Positions 46,332-54,261 of a stretch of DNA of 64,000 bases are shown piece after piece. Both the position numbers and the translations under genes were made by a program. Below the pieces are notes generated by a model. That model did not search any database and was not told where the DNA came from. It saw only the letters and a list, made by a program, of their open reading frames with translations. The stretch's first letter is position 1. The number at the start of each line of letters is the position of its first letter. This DNA comes from Bifidobacterium thermophilum DSM 20210 (GTDB lineage Bacteria > Actinomycetota > Actinomycetes > Actinomycetales > Bifidobacteriaceae): assembly GCA_000771265.1 (NCBI GenBank), contig JDUB01000007.1, positions 1 through 64,000 of the forward strand. The letters are read 5' to 3'.

Positions 46332-48506
46332 GTCCCGCCCGGATTCAGTGTCACGGTGATGTCCACCCGCACTGTCCTCGGGCCCGGCGATACGCGTTTC
46401 ATGGCAACCCCTGGACTCGCGCCAGTAGGTCAACGCGACGAAACAGAACACGAAAGTCAGCGGAAGCATATGGCGTTCGAAGTTGTTTGCCGGCGACGTG
46501 ATCATCACGCCCATGAGCAGCAACAACGGCATATGCCACGCCAAAGTGCGCCAACGGCGGCGGACCACTTCCGCGGCGCCGAACAGCAGGGTCAAAATGA
46601 CATAGAAATTGCCGTGCGTGACCCATCCGAGCACGGGGATCTTGCCCCAGTCGCGCGCGAACCTCGCGATATTCTCACGCCATTGTGGCTGCCAGTCCTT
46701 GATCCATTCGGTGTTGTTCACCACGTAATCGCTGGTCACGTAATAGTCCATGGAGACATACGGCAGATCGGCGATGTCGAAATAGCCGAAGCATTCGGCG
46801 AAGAACGCATCCGCCGCGATGACCGGGTTCGCCTTGACGATCTGCCACCACGCGCTGTTGAAATCAGCCATATCCTCTTTCGTGACGGAACGCCAACGAT
46901 AGCTGACTTTCTTGGATTGGATCCCGGAGGATTTCACCGGGTCGGCGTCCTGCTGGAAGTAGGATTCGCCCATCTGGTCAAGGTTGAAGATCGGGGCGAG
47001 CTTGTCCGCCGCGTCCTTGGGTATGCCTTCGGGATTGCGTCGGGCAACGCGCGCGATTTGCTGCAGCTGGATGCCGCGGCTTTCGATCGGGTCGCCGTTG
47101 ATGACCTTGCCGGTAGATACCAGAAGGACCAGGCCTCCATGCAGGATGACCGCCGGCAGCAGCAGGGCAGCGATGTAGGTCTTCCAGCGCCCGCGGTCGG
47201 TGATGAGCATAATGACCGTCTGCGCGAGGAGAATGTACCACGCGTATTTCGCGCTAATCAGCATGACGCAGGCGCTCGCGATGAATGCGGCGAGGGTACG
47301 TGCGGGCAGCCGACGGGGTGTCTCGCCGCGCTTGACGCGTGTCATATGCAGCTGGTAGGCGATGCCGAACCACCAGACGAATGCGAAGGCGAACAGCGGT
47401 GATTTCGTCAGGCTGATAGTGGAGAACACCGCGATCGGGCACAGCAGGAAGAACAGGATGATGATGGTGCGCTGCCATACGCCAGCCTGCGCGACGGCAT
47501 GCGGATAATCCCCGGGTGTACTCCCTGGTTCGCTGTTCGGGACAACGGTGGCCTCGGTGTCCTTCCCGGATTCAGGTCCAAGCCACGGCAGGTTGAGGAA
47601 TCGGTGCATCGTGGCCGAACAGCAGAACACCGCGAACAGGAACTGCAACGAGGACAGCACGACATATCCTGCATCGTTTGAACCAGTGAAATACCGGGAT
47701 GCGGCGGCGACGGCACCGTAGAACACGGTGAGCACGAGATTGTGCTGATCCGTCAGATAGGTCGGGTCTTGCGGCCACAGGTAGTGCGCGGTCGGGTAGA
47801 TATCCATCGGGACGAAGGCGAAGAACCCGGTATACGGCTGTTGCAAGCCCGTCCATTGGTTCCATGCCCAGCTGAATTCCCGCACTTGCGAGCGGATGTC
47901 GGCGCCGAACGCGGACAGCAGGGTGACAGGCACCCACAGCCATCCGATGAACATGATGAGCGCGAGGCCGATCCAACTGCGTGTGCACCGCATGATGATG
48001 CGCGGGATATACGTGCGGACGGCGGTCCAGCAACGTCCGACGGCATGCGCGAATCGTGTGGCTGTAAATCGCCGCCACAGGCGTGCCAAGGCGTGCCATG
48101 GCTTGCTGATGTTCCGCCGCCATCCAGTGTGGCAGAAGGTTCCGATTGCCGCCGCCACCCGACGACAGGCGGAGCGAACGGATGAGGGGATGGCCGCAAG
48201 CCCGCCGCCGACGTGCACCAATGCGATGAGCAGCATCAGGTAGATGGCTAGGGCGAGCAGGAAATAGATGGTGTTGACGAATCCCCAGTCGGCGATGCTG
48301 CCGCCGTACCAATAGAACGGTCCAATCGCCGTGCAGAAACTCAGCCACAGGACGGCGAGGATCGCCAGCGTCCACCGGGCGATGGCGCCGGCCAGCGCGC
48401 GGTGCGAGGAATGCCTGCCCGTCGTGGCCTTGGAACGCTTTGCCGCTTGATCGGGTTGCACGGATGGTGTGGTCGTGGCTCTCGAGGTTCGCGTGGCTTC
48501 GGTCAT
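46329..48506 (-). CDS. Large polytopic membrane protein, function unknown
   Basis: The 725-residue product has about 12-14 hydrophobic helices: one pair near the N terminus (WTLAILAVLWLSFCTAIGPF, FVNTIYFLLALAIYLMLLIAL), more after a basic loop, and a last group (FYVILTLLFGAAEVV, ACHMPLLLLMGVMIT-like). A soluble loop of about 170 residues precedes the last helices. Size and layout resemble GT-C type glycosyltransferases or the DUF6020 membrane family, but I cannot assign an activity. The start MTEATRTSR was chosen at 48506 because TACAAT lies eight bases upstream; the open frame continues into birA sequence and was rejected. Confidence 0.78.
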   Translation of the reverse strand: MTEATRTSRATTTPSVQPDQAAKRSKATTGRHSSHRALAGAIARWTLAILAVLWLSFCTAIGPFYWYGGSIADWGFVNTIYFLLALAIYLMLLIALVHVGGGLAAIPSSVRSACRRVAAAIGTFCHTGWRRNISKPWHALARLWRRFTATRFAHAVGRCWTAVRTYIPRIIMRCTRSWIGLALIMFIGWLWVPVTLLSAFGADIRSQVREFSWAWNQWTGLQQPYTGFFAFVPMDIYPTAHYLWPQDPTYLTDQHNLVLTVFYGAVAAASRYFTGSNDAGYVVLSSLQFLFAVFCCSATMHRFLNLPWLGPESGKDTEATVVPNSEPGSTPGDYPHAVAQAGVWQRTIIILFFLLCPIAVFSTISLTKSPLFAFAFVWWFGIAYQLHMTRVKRGETPRRLPARTLAAFIASACVMLISAKYAWYILLAQTVIMLITDRGRWKTYIAALLLPAVILHGGLVLLVSTGKVINGDPIESRGIQLQQIARVARRNPEGIPKDAADKLAPIFNLDQMGESYFQQDADPVKSSGIQSKKVSYRWRSVTKEDMADFNSAWWQIVKANPVIAADAFFAECFGYFDIADLPYVSMDYYVTSDYVVNNTEWIKDWQPQWRENIARFARDWGKIPVLGWVTHGNFYVILTLLFGAAEVVRRRWRTLAWHMPLLLLMGVMITSPANNFERHMLPLTFVFCFVALTYWRESRGCHETRIAGPEDSAGGHHRDTESGRD

Positions 48507-48514
48507 GTTTGAGC

Positions 48515-48520
48515 ATTGTA
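48515..48520 (-). promoter_or_regulatory. -10 hexamer of the membrane protein gene (TACAAT)
   Basis: On the minus strand TACAAT ends eight bases before the ATG at 48506, with no ribosome site between. The transcript would be leaderless or nearly so. Confidence 0.5.
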
Positions 48521-48590
48521 GTCTGACGCAAGGAGCCGGGGCTGGGCGCAGGAGAGGCGCACGATGGCCGCGGGCGTAGCCGTGGAGGTG

Positions 48591-48613
48591 GTTGTGTGAG
48601 GATCCGCTCACAC
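48591..48613. repeat. Hairpin repeat element, copy 4
   Basis: GTGTGAG (48594-48600) pairs perfectly with CTCACAC (48607-48613) around GATCCG; GTT precedes it. This is the only copy with fully Watson-Crick arms. It lies between the divergent membrane protein and birA genes. Confidence 0.75.
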
Positions 48614-48729
48614 AGTGGCCGGCTTGGTGGGCAACGCGTCCTGGCCGCCTGCCGGTTCCGCAGCCGCGGTCAATCCGCAACTTGGGTACATCCGGCGCGT
48701 ACATCCGCGAAAAACGCGTTGTTCGGCGG

Positions 48730-48735
48730 TAGGCT
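48730..48735 (+). promoter_or_regulatory. -10 hexamer of birA (TAGGCT), leaderless spacing
   Basis: TAGGCT ends six bases before the birA ATG at 48742, with no ribosome site between. Same hexamer and spacing as the FasR-like gene. Confidence 0.5.
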
Positions 48736-48741
48736 GGTGCC

Positions 48742-49611
48742 ATGATGACGAAACAGGGGACGGTTCCGCGCATGCCGCGGACCGAACAGGAGGCTGACCA
48801 GCTGATCGCGCTTGCCGAGGTGGATTCGACGAACACGCTCGCCTGCGAGATGCTCGCTGATGGGCGGATCGGGGGCGACCCGGCGGATGACGGGAAAATC
48901 ACGGTGATTGCCGCGGACTACCAGACCGGCGGTCACGGCCGGCTGGGGCGCGCGTGGGTGAACCGTCCGGGGGAGTCCTTCACGGTGTCGTTCGTCACGG
49001 TGATGCCCGCCGATGTCGTGGCTGATGACACGGTCAACGGGTGGCTGCCGACACTCGCCGGTCTCGCTTCATGCGACGCGATTCGGTCGGCGGTGTTCTC
49101 CAGCGGCGCCCGTCCGCGTCAGCAGGATTGCACGCTGGCTATCAAATGGCCGAACGACATTTTCTGCCATGGCCTGAAACTCGGCGGGATTCTGGTGCAG
49201 CTCGTGCCCTTGGATGAGCATCGCACCGGTGTGATCATCGGCATCGGCATCAATCTCGCCCTGCGCGCGGAAAGCCTGCCGACCCCGCAATCCACATCCT
49301 TGCAGCTGCATGTCGACCCGCTGTCGGACGTGCAAGTGCTGCGTGACCTCATCGCGGCAGGAATCACAGCCGGCCTGCGTGAGCGTATCGCCCGGTTTGT
49401 GCGTGATCGCAAGGCCTACGCCGCCCAGCTGCTTGAGGAAACCCGGCAGGTGAGCTGGACACTCGGCAGGAGAGTGGAAGCCAGACTTGTAGGGGGCGAG
49501 ACGATTGTCGGGCGCGCTATCCGCATCAATCCAGACGCCTCACTGGCCATTGTGGACGACGAGGGAGTCGAGCATACGGTGACGACCGGTGATGTCGGTG
49601 TTCTTGACTGA
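48742..49611 (+). CDS. birA: Biotin-protein ligase BirA (no DNA-binding domain)
   Basis: Activates biotin to biotinyl-AMP and attaches it to carrier lysines. The 289-residue protein begins directly with the catalytic domain (ALAEVDSTNTLACEML), has the biotin-binding loop as GGHGRLGRAW with His65 where E. coli has Arg, KWPNDIFCHGLKLGGILVQL, and a C-terminal SH3-like domain. The winged helix of bifunctional BirA is missing, so it does not repress. Its likely target is Lys568 of the carboxylase alpha chain at 50676. Convergent with bioY across a strong terminator. Confidence 0.94.
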   Translation: MMTKQGTVPRMPRTEQEADQLIALAEVDSTNTLACEMLADGRIGGDPADDGKITVIAADYQTGGHGRLGRAWVNRPGESFTVSFVTVMPADVVADDTVNGWLPTLAGLASCDAIRSAVFSSGARPRQQDCTLAIKWPNDIFCHGLKLGGILVQLVPLDEHRTGVIIGIGINLALRAESLPTPQSTSLQLHVDPLSDVQVLRDLIAAGITAGLRERIARFVRDRKAYAAQLLEETRQVSWTLGRRVEARLVGGETIVGRAIRINPDASLAIVDDEGVEHTVTTGDVGVLD

Positions 49612-49688
49612 TGGGCCACTGATGACTCACTGACCGCCAGCTGAAGGCCTGCTGTCCGCAGCGGTGACAGACAACGCATGCACATATG

Positions 49689-49730
49689 CGAAAGGCCGCC
49701 GCCCCACGCAATCGGGGCGGCGGCCTTTCG
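49689..49730. terminator. Bidirectional terminator between birA and bioY
   Basis: A perfect 17-bp stem, CGAAAGGCCGCCGCCCC with GGGGCGGCGGCCTTTCG, and an eight-base loop. T-rich bases lie inside both outer arms, suiting termination from either side. Confidence 0.85.
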
Positions 49731-49802
49731 TTATCGACTGGTGCAACTAGCGCGCCCAGCCGTTACTTGCCGTTATTTGACATTATCTGACGTTCTTCGA
49801 CA

Positions 49803-50417
49803 TCACTTGGCGTCACGGGCGATACGCGAGGACAGCCCGCTGACGGCTGCAGAGGCGACAACCGCCTTGAGCAGGTCGCCGCCGGCGAACCCGAGCGAAG
49901 CAAGCGCCACAGCGCTCAGCGGAACATGTGTGAGCATCGCCTGAATGCTCACACCGAAGGCGTACACAATCACCACGCAGCCGACCAGCGAGGCGCCGAA
50001 ATATCTCGCGGCGGTCAGCCAGTAGCCACGTGCACCCGTGCCGCGTGCTTTGCCCTTGAGCAGGGAAGCGACGATCACGCCCGGCAGGAAGCCGAACAGA
50101 AAGCCGGCGCTCGGGCCGACCAGCGCCAGCGTGGACATGCCGCCCGAGAACACCGGCAGTCCTGCAGCGCCAGCGAGCAGGTACAGCACGACTGCGCCAC
50201 CGGCTTCGCGCCAATCAAGACTCAACGCGGCAAGCATCAGGACGAAGGTCTGCAAGGTGATGCCGACCGGAGTGCCGGGAATCGGGATGCGCCCGGCGGC
50301 GGCCGCGGCCCACAGCAGCAGCGCGAACAGCAGCGACATGCCTGCCGAACGCAGCAGGCGGCGAGCGGTGGTAGGGGCCGCGGAAGCCAGTGCGGCGGAT
50401 GGTGTCTGATGTGACAT
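49803..50417 (-). CDS. bioY: Biotin transporter BioY
   Basis: The 204-residue S component of an ECF-type importer, with six hydrophobic helices. Family marks are IPGTPVGITLQTFVLMLAAL, GAAGLPVFSGGMSTLALVGPS and GFLFGFLPGVIV. The energising subunits (EcfT, EcfA) are not adjacent; BioY may share them or act alone. The ATG has GAAAGGAAGGG upstream. With birA next to it, the pair supplies biotinylated carboxylase. Confidence 0.95.
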   Translation of the reverse strand: MSHQTPSAALASAAPTTARRLLRSAGMSLLFALLLWAAAAAGRIPIPGTPVGITLQTFVLMLAALSLDWREAGGAVVLYLLAGAAGLPVFSGGMSTLALVGPSAGFLFGFLPGVIVASLLKGKARGTGARGYWLTAARYFGASLVGCVVIVYAFGVSIQAMLTHVPLSAVALASLGFAGGDLLKAVVASAAVSGLSSRIARDAK

Positions 50418-50429
50418 AGGAATCCCTTC

Positions 50430-50451
50430 CTTTCATGCAACTTTCATGCAA
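50430..50451. repeat. Tandem 11-bp direct repeat in the bioY leader
   Basis: CTTTCATGCAA occurs twice back to back (50430-50440 and 50441-50451). On the bioY strand it reads TTGCATGAAAG twice, between the presumed transcription start near 50472 and the ribosome site. One helical turn spacing suits binding of a regulator dimer. Confidence 0.7.
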
Positions 50452-50478
50452 TGCCCGGTCAGGGGCGTGCTGGCCATC

Positions 50479-50506
50479 ATTCTATGGACCCGATTACGCC
50501 CGCCAA
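50479..50506 (-). promoter_or_regulatory. Promoter of bioY
   Basis: On the minus strand -35 TTGGCG (50506-50501), a 16-base spacer and -10 TAGAAT (50484-50479). The 5' leader would be about 55 bases and contains the tandem 11-bp repeat. Confidence 0.5.
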
Positions 50507-50528
50507 TGTCGCAGATGTGTCCGGCCGG

Positions 50529-50573
50529 TTGCGACGAAAGCGCTCAATGGCGGAATACCGCCGAAAATCGCAA
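50529..50573. promoter_or_regulatory. Nested inverted repeats upstream of the carboxylase-FAS operon
   Basis: An inner hairpin GGCGG-AATA-CCGCC (50549-50562) lies inside an outer inverted pair TTGCGA (50529-50534) and TCGCAA (50568-50573). The position, about 100 bases upstream of the carboxylase start, fits an operator for a regulator of fatty acid synthesis. Confidence 0.4.
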
Positions 50574-50662
50574 GCCAGCTTACGGTGACGTTTGTGGAGG
50601 GTTACAAAAAGATTGCCGATTCTTTGTCGTCCATGCCCCCGTCGGGCGCAAGTCTCGCGGCA

Positions 50663-50668
50663 TAGGTT
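50663..50668 (+). promoter_or_regulatory. -10 hexamer of the acc-fas operon (TAGGTT), leaderless spacing
   Basis: TAGGTT ends exactly seven bases before the ATG at 50676. GGAACGT in between is too close to act as a ribosome site. No -35 consensus is evident, which fits an activator-dependent promoter. Confidence 0.5.
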
Positions 50669-50675
50669 GGAACGT

Positions 50676-52553
50676 ATGGTCAATAATGTCAGCAAACTTC
50701 TGGTGGCGAACCGCGGCGAAATCGCGCTGCGCGTCGTGCGCACCGCCCGCGAGATGGGCATCCGTACGGTCGCCGTGTACGCCGAACAGGATCGCGACGA
50801 ACAATATGTGGATATGGCGGACGAAGCCTACCTGCTGCCCGGCGACACCTACCGCGACACGTATCTCAACGAGGACCTGCTGGTCGGCATTCTGCACAGG
50901 AGCGGTGCCGACGCGGTGCACCCCGGTTATGGGTTCCTTTCCGAGGTGCCGTCATTCGCGACCAAGGTCCGCGAGGCGGGTGCCGTCTGGGTGGGCCCCG
51001 ACCCCAAGGCCCTGGTCGATCTGGGCGACAAGATCACCGCCCGCCGGGTCGCCGCCCGCGCGAAGGTCCCGCCCGTCCCCGGTATTTCCGAGCCGGTCAA
51101 GGATATGCGTGAGCTGCTTGATTTCGCGCAGACGCACGGCTATCCGATCATGATGAAACGCACGGACGGTGGTGGTGGCCGCGGCATCACCATCGTGCAC
51201 AACGACGACGAGCTGCGCAGCTTCTACTTAAGCCATGATGCGCTCCAGGGCGGGGATCTGGACGAGTATTTCGTCGAACGGTTCATCGACAAGGCGCGGC
51301 ATGTGGAAACCCAGTGCGGGCGTGACAGCCACGGCGAGTTCGTCGTGTATTCGACGCGTGACTGCTCGGTGCAGCGGCGCAACCAGAAACTCATCGAGGA
51401 GGCTCCCGCCCCCTTCATACCGCCGAAAGCGCTTGAAGCGCTGGAACGCTACTCGCGCGGCCTGTTCGAGGCGGTAGATTATGTGGGGCTCGGCACCTGC
51501 GAGTTCATGCTCACCGAACAGGGCAAGGTGTACTTCCTGGAAGTCAACCCGCGTCTGCAGGTCGAGCATACGGTCAGCGAGCAGGTGTGCGGGCTTGATC
51601 TGGTGCGTGAACAATTGACGATTGCCGCCGGCGGGCACCTGACCCGCCCGGAGAGCATCCGCGGCCACAGCTTCGAGCTGCGCATCACCTGCGAGGACCC
51701 CGCGACGAACCTGACGCCGAGCTCCGGCACACTCACCGGGCTGCAATGGCCGGCCGGACCGGGGATTCGCGTGGATTCCGGGGTTAAGGCGGGAGACACG
51801 ATTTCGCCGAAGTTCGATTCTCTGATGGGCAAGCTCGTCGTCACCGCGCAGGACCGCGCGACTGCGGTCGCCCGTGTGCGTCGCGCCCTCGGCGAGCTAC
51901 GTATCGAAGGCGTGCCGTCGCCGGCGAGCCTGTTCGAGCAGATTTTCAATGATCCTGAATTCACCGCCGAACAGCATCCGTTCAGCGTGTCCACCAAATG
52001 GCTGGAACGTAAGTATCTCAACCGCGAACCCGCGGCCGCAGGTGCCGGACAGCCCGCATCCGTGGCCGGAGGGGCCGGGGAGAAGGCTACTGCCAGCGAT
52101 TCCTTCGTCATCGAAGTCAATGATAAGCGCGTCAAACTCACTGTCCCCCAGACGATTGTCGACGGGCTGACAGGTGCCGCCCGCGCACGGTCCGCGCGAC
52201 GCGCCACCCAGCCGTTGCGCGGTCAAGGATTGCATGATATCGGCAAGCCGAAGGTGGATGACGGCGCGAAAAGCGGCATCATCTCCTCGCCGATGCAGGC
52301 GATTGTCACCCGCGTCAACGTGGCGGAAGGCCAGAGCGTCTCCAAGGGCGACCTGTTGGTCGTGCTCGAATCCATGAAGATGGAGAACTACGTGTACGCG
52401 CCGGTCAACGGTACGGTCAAGAAGATCTGCGTCGGCCCGGCGGATGGTGTCGAAGGCGGGCAGACGCTTGTCGAGCTTGACATCCACGCCGCCGAAGGCG
52501 CACAGGCATCCGGGACATCGACGGACAAGGATGCGGAAGGAGACCGGCAATGA
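50676..52553 (+). CDS. Acyl-CoA carboxylase alpha chain (biotin carboxylase and biotin carrier)
   Basis: Carboxylates its own biotin for malonyl-CoA synthesis. The 625-residue protein has the biotin carboxylase domain (KLLVANRGEIALRVVRTARE, HPGYGFLSE, KRTDGGGGRGI, EFMLTEQGKVYFLEVNPRLQVEHTVSE), a linker of about 75 residues and the biotinyl domain with ESMKM, target Lys568. It overlaps the beta subunit gene by ATGA, so the subunits are made in step. As bifidobacteria make fatty acids with FAS I, acetyl-CoA is the likely main substrate; propionyl-CoA is possible. Confidence 0.94.
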   Translation: MVNNVSKLLVANRGEIALRVVRTAREMGIRTVAVYAEQDRDEQYVDMADEAYLLPGDTYRDTYLNEDLLVGILHRSGADAVHPGYGFLSEVPSFATKVREAGAVWVGPDPKALVDLGDKITARRVAARAKVPPVPGISEPVKDMRELLDFAQTHGYPIMMKRTDGGGGRGITIVHNDDELRSFYLSHDALQGGDLDEYFVERFIDKARHVETQCGRDSHGEFVVYSTRDCSVQRRNQKLIEEAPAPFIPPKALEALERYSRGLFEAVDYVGLGTCEFMLTEQGKVYFLEVNPRLQVEHTVSEQVCGLDLVREQLTIAAGGHLTRPESIRGHSFELRITCEDPATNLTPSSGTLTGLQWPAGPGIRVDSGVKAGDTISPKFDSLMGKLVVTAQDRATAVARVRRALGELRIEGVPSPASLFEQIFNDPEFTAEQHPFSVSTKWLERKYLNREPAAAGAGQPASVAGGAGEKATASDSFVIEVNDKRVKLTVPQTIVDGLTGAARARSARRATQPLRGQGLHDIGKPKVDDGAKSGIISSPMQAIVTRVNVAEGQSVSKGDLLVVLESMKMENYVYAPVNGTVKKICVGPADGVEGGQTLVELDIHAAEGAQASGTSTDKDAEGDRQ

Positions 52554-54178
52554 GCAGCACACTGACCGCAGCGCAGACAACCGCGGCGCCGGCGGACTCC
52601 ACGACACTTGTGGACTCCACGGCGCATGACGTGACTCAGCCGATCCGCCCCGCTGTGGGGCGGGCCGCCGAACTCGCGCGTGCCGCCGAGGAGCACGCCC
52701 GCGAACGCCAGCATGCCAAAGGCAAAGGCACGGCCCGCGAACGCCTCGACCTGTTGTTCGACGCCGACAGTTTCCAGGAAATCGGCCGTTTCATCGGCGG
52801 CGACATCAACAAGGGGGTTGCCGGTTCGGCCGTCATCACCGGGTTCGGCAAAGTGTACGGGCGCACGGTCGCCGTGTATGCGCAGGACTTCTCGGTGCGC
52901 GGCGGCACGCTCGGCGTGGCTGAAGGCGAGAAGATCTGCCACCTGATGGATATGGCCATCAGCCTCAAAGTGCCGATTGTCGCGCTCATCGATTCCGGCG
53001 GCGCGCGCATCCAGGAGGGGGTCGCCGCGCTGAGCCAGTACGGGCGGATTTTCAAGAAAACCTGTGAGGCGAGCGGTTTTGTCCCGCAGATCTCCATCAT
53101 CCTCGGCCCATGCGCGGGCGGCGCCGTGTACTGCCCGGCGTTGACCGACCTGATCATCATGACGCGTGAGAACTCCGACATGTTCGTCACCGGGCCGAAC
53201 GTCGTCAAGGCGTCCACCGGCGAGACGATCAGCATGGCGGATCTGGGCGGCGGCTACGTGCACAACGTGGTCTCCGGCGTCGCGCATTATCTCGGCGAAG
53301 ACGAGGCCGACGCGATTGATTACGCGCGTACTGTGCTCGCCTATCTGCCGTCGAACTGCCTCAGCGAGCCCCCGGTGTTCGCCTACGCATCCACCCATGC
53401 CGACCAGGCGGCCGCCTCGCGCGTTTCGACGATCGTGCCGGACAGCGACCGTCAACCGTATGACATGCTCGACGTCATTCACTGCATCGTCGACTACGGC
53501 GAATTCGTCCAAGTGCAGGAACTGTACGCGAAATCCGCGGTCGTCGGTTTCGCTTGTATCGAAGGCCACCCGGTCGGTGTGGTCGCCAACCAGCCGAATG
53601 TGCTCGCCGGCATCCTCGACGTGGAATCTTCTGAGAAAGTCGCGCGTTTCGTGCGCTTGTGCGACGCGTTCAACCTGCCGGTCATCACCCTCGTGGACAC
53701 CCCCGGATACAAGCCGGGCAGCGACCAGGAGCATGCGGGCATCATCCGCCGCGGCGCGAAAGTGATTTACGCGTATGCGAACGCGCAGGTGCCGATGGTG
53801 ACGGTGATCCTGCGCAAGGCCTTCGGCGGCGCCTACATCGTCATGGGTTCCAAGGCGATTGGCGCGGACGTTAACCTCGCTTGGCCGTCCAGCCAGATCG
53901 CGGTGCTCGGCGCCCAAGGCGCGGTCAACATCATTCATCGCAAGGATCTGCAGAAAGCCAAGGAACGCGGGCAGGACGTGGAAGCGCTGCGTGCGAAGTA
54001 CGTGGCCGACTATGAGGCTACGACCGTCAACGCGAATCTTGCGATGGAAACCGGGCAGATTGACGCGATGATCGACCCCGAGCAGACAAGGGAGGCAATC
54101 GCCGGAGCCCTGCGCACGCTCGCCGGCAAACGCCGCCACCGGCCGGTCGACAAGCATCACGGCAACCAGCCGATGTAA
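52550..54178 (+). CDS. Acyl-CoA carboxylase beta chain (carboxyltransferase)
   Basis: Moves the carboxyl group from biotin to acetyl-CoA. The 542-residue protein fits the PccB/AccD family: GKGTARERLDLLFDADSF, DSGGARIQEGVAAL, LGPCAGGAVYCPAL, FVTGPNVVKASTGE, DTPGYKPGSDQEHAGIIRRG and RKAFGGAYIVMGSK. An N-terminal Ala/Thr/Ser-rich stretch of about 25 residues precedes the domain. The gene lies between the alpha chain (4-base overlap) and fas (83-base gap), so carboxylase and FAS are probably one operon. Confidence 0.94.
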   Translation: MSSTLTAAQTTAAPADSTTLVDSTAHDVTQPIRPAVGRAAELARAAEEHARERQHAKGKGTARERLDLLFDADSFQEIGRFIGGDINKGVAGSAVITGFGKVYGRTVAVYAQDFSVRGGTLGVAEGEKICHLMDMAISLKVPIVALIDSGGARIQEGVAALSQYGRIFKKTCEASGFVPQISIILGPCAGGAVYCPALTDLIIMTRENSDMFVTGPNVVKASTGETISMADLGGGYVHNVVSGVAHYLGEDEADAIDYARTVLAYLPSNCLSEPPVFAYASTHADQAAASRVSTIVPDSDRQPYDMLDVIHCIVDYGEFVQVQELYAKSAVVGFACIEGHPVGVVANQPNVLAGILDVESSEKVARFVRLCDAFNLPVITLVDTPGYKPGSDQEHAGIIRRGAKVIYAYANAQVPMVTVILRKAFGGAYIVMGSKAIGADVNLAWPSSQIAVLGAQGAVNIIHRKDLQKAKERGQDVEALRAKYVADYEATTVNANLAMETGQIDAMIDPEQTREAIAGALRTLAGKRRHRPVDKHHGNQPM

Positions 54179-54261
54179 GCGCTTCCGGCAATGCTTCCGA
54201 CAATGTCAACCACACCAATCAACAACACACGAATCGAATGGAAACCAGCAAAGGAACAATG

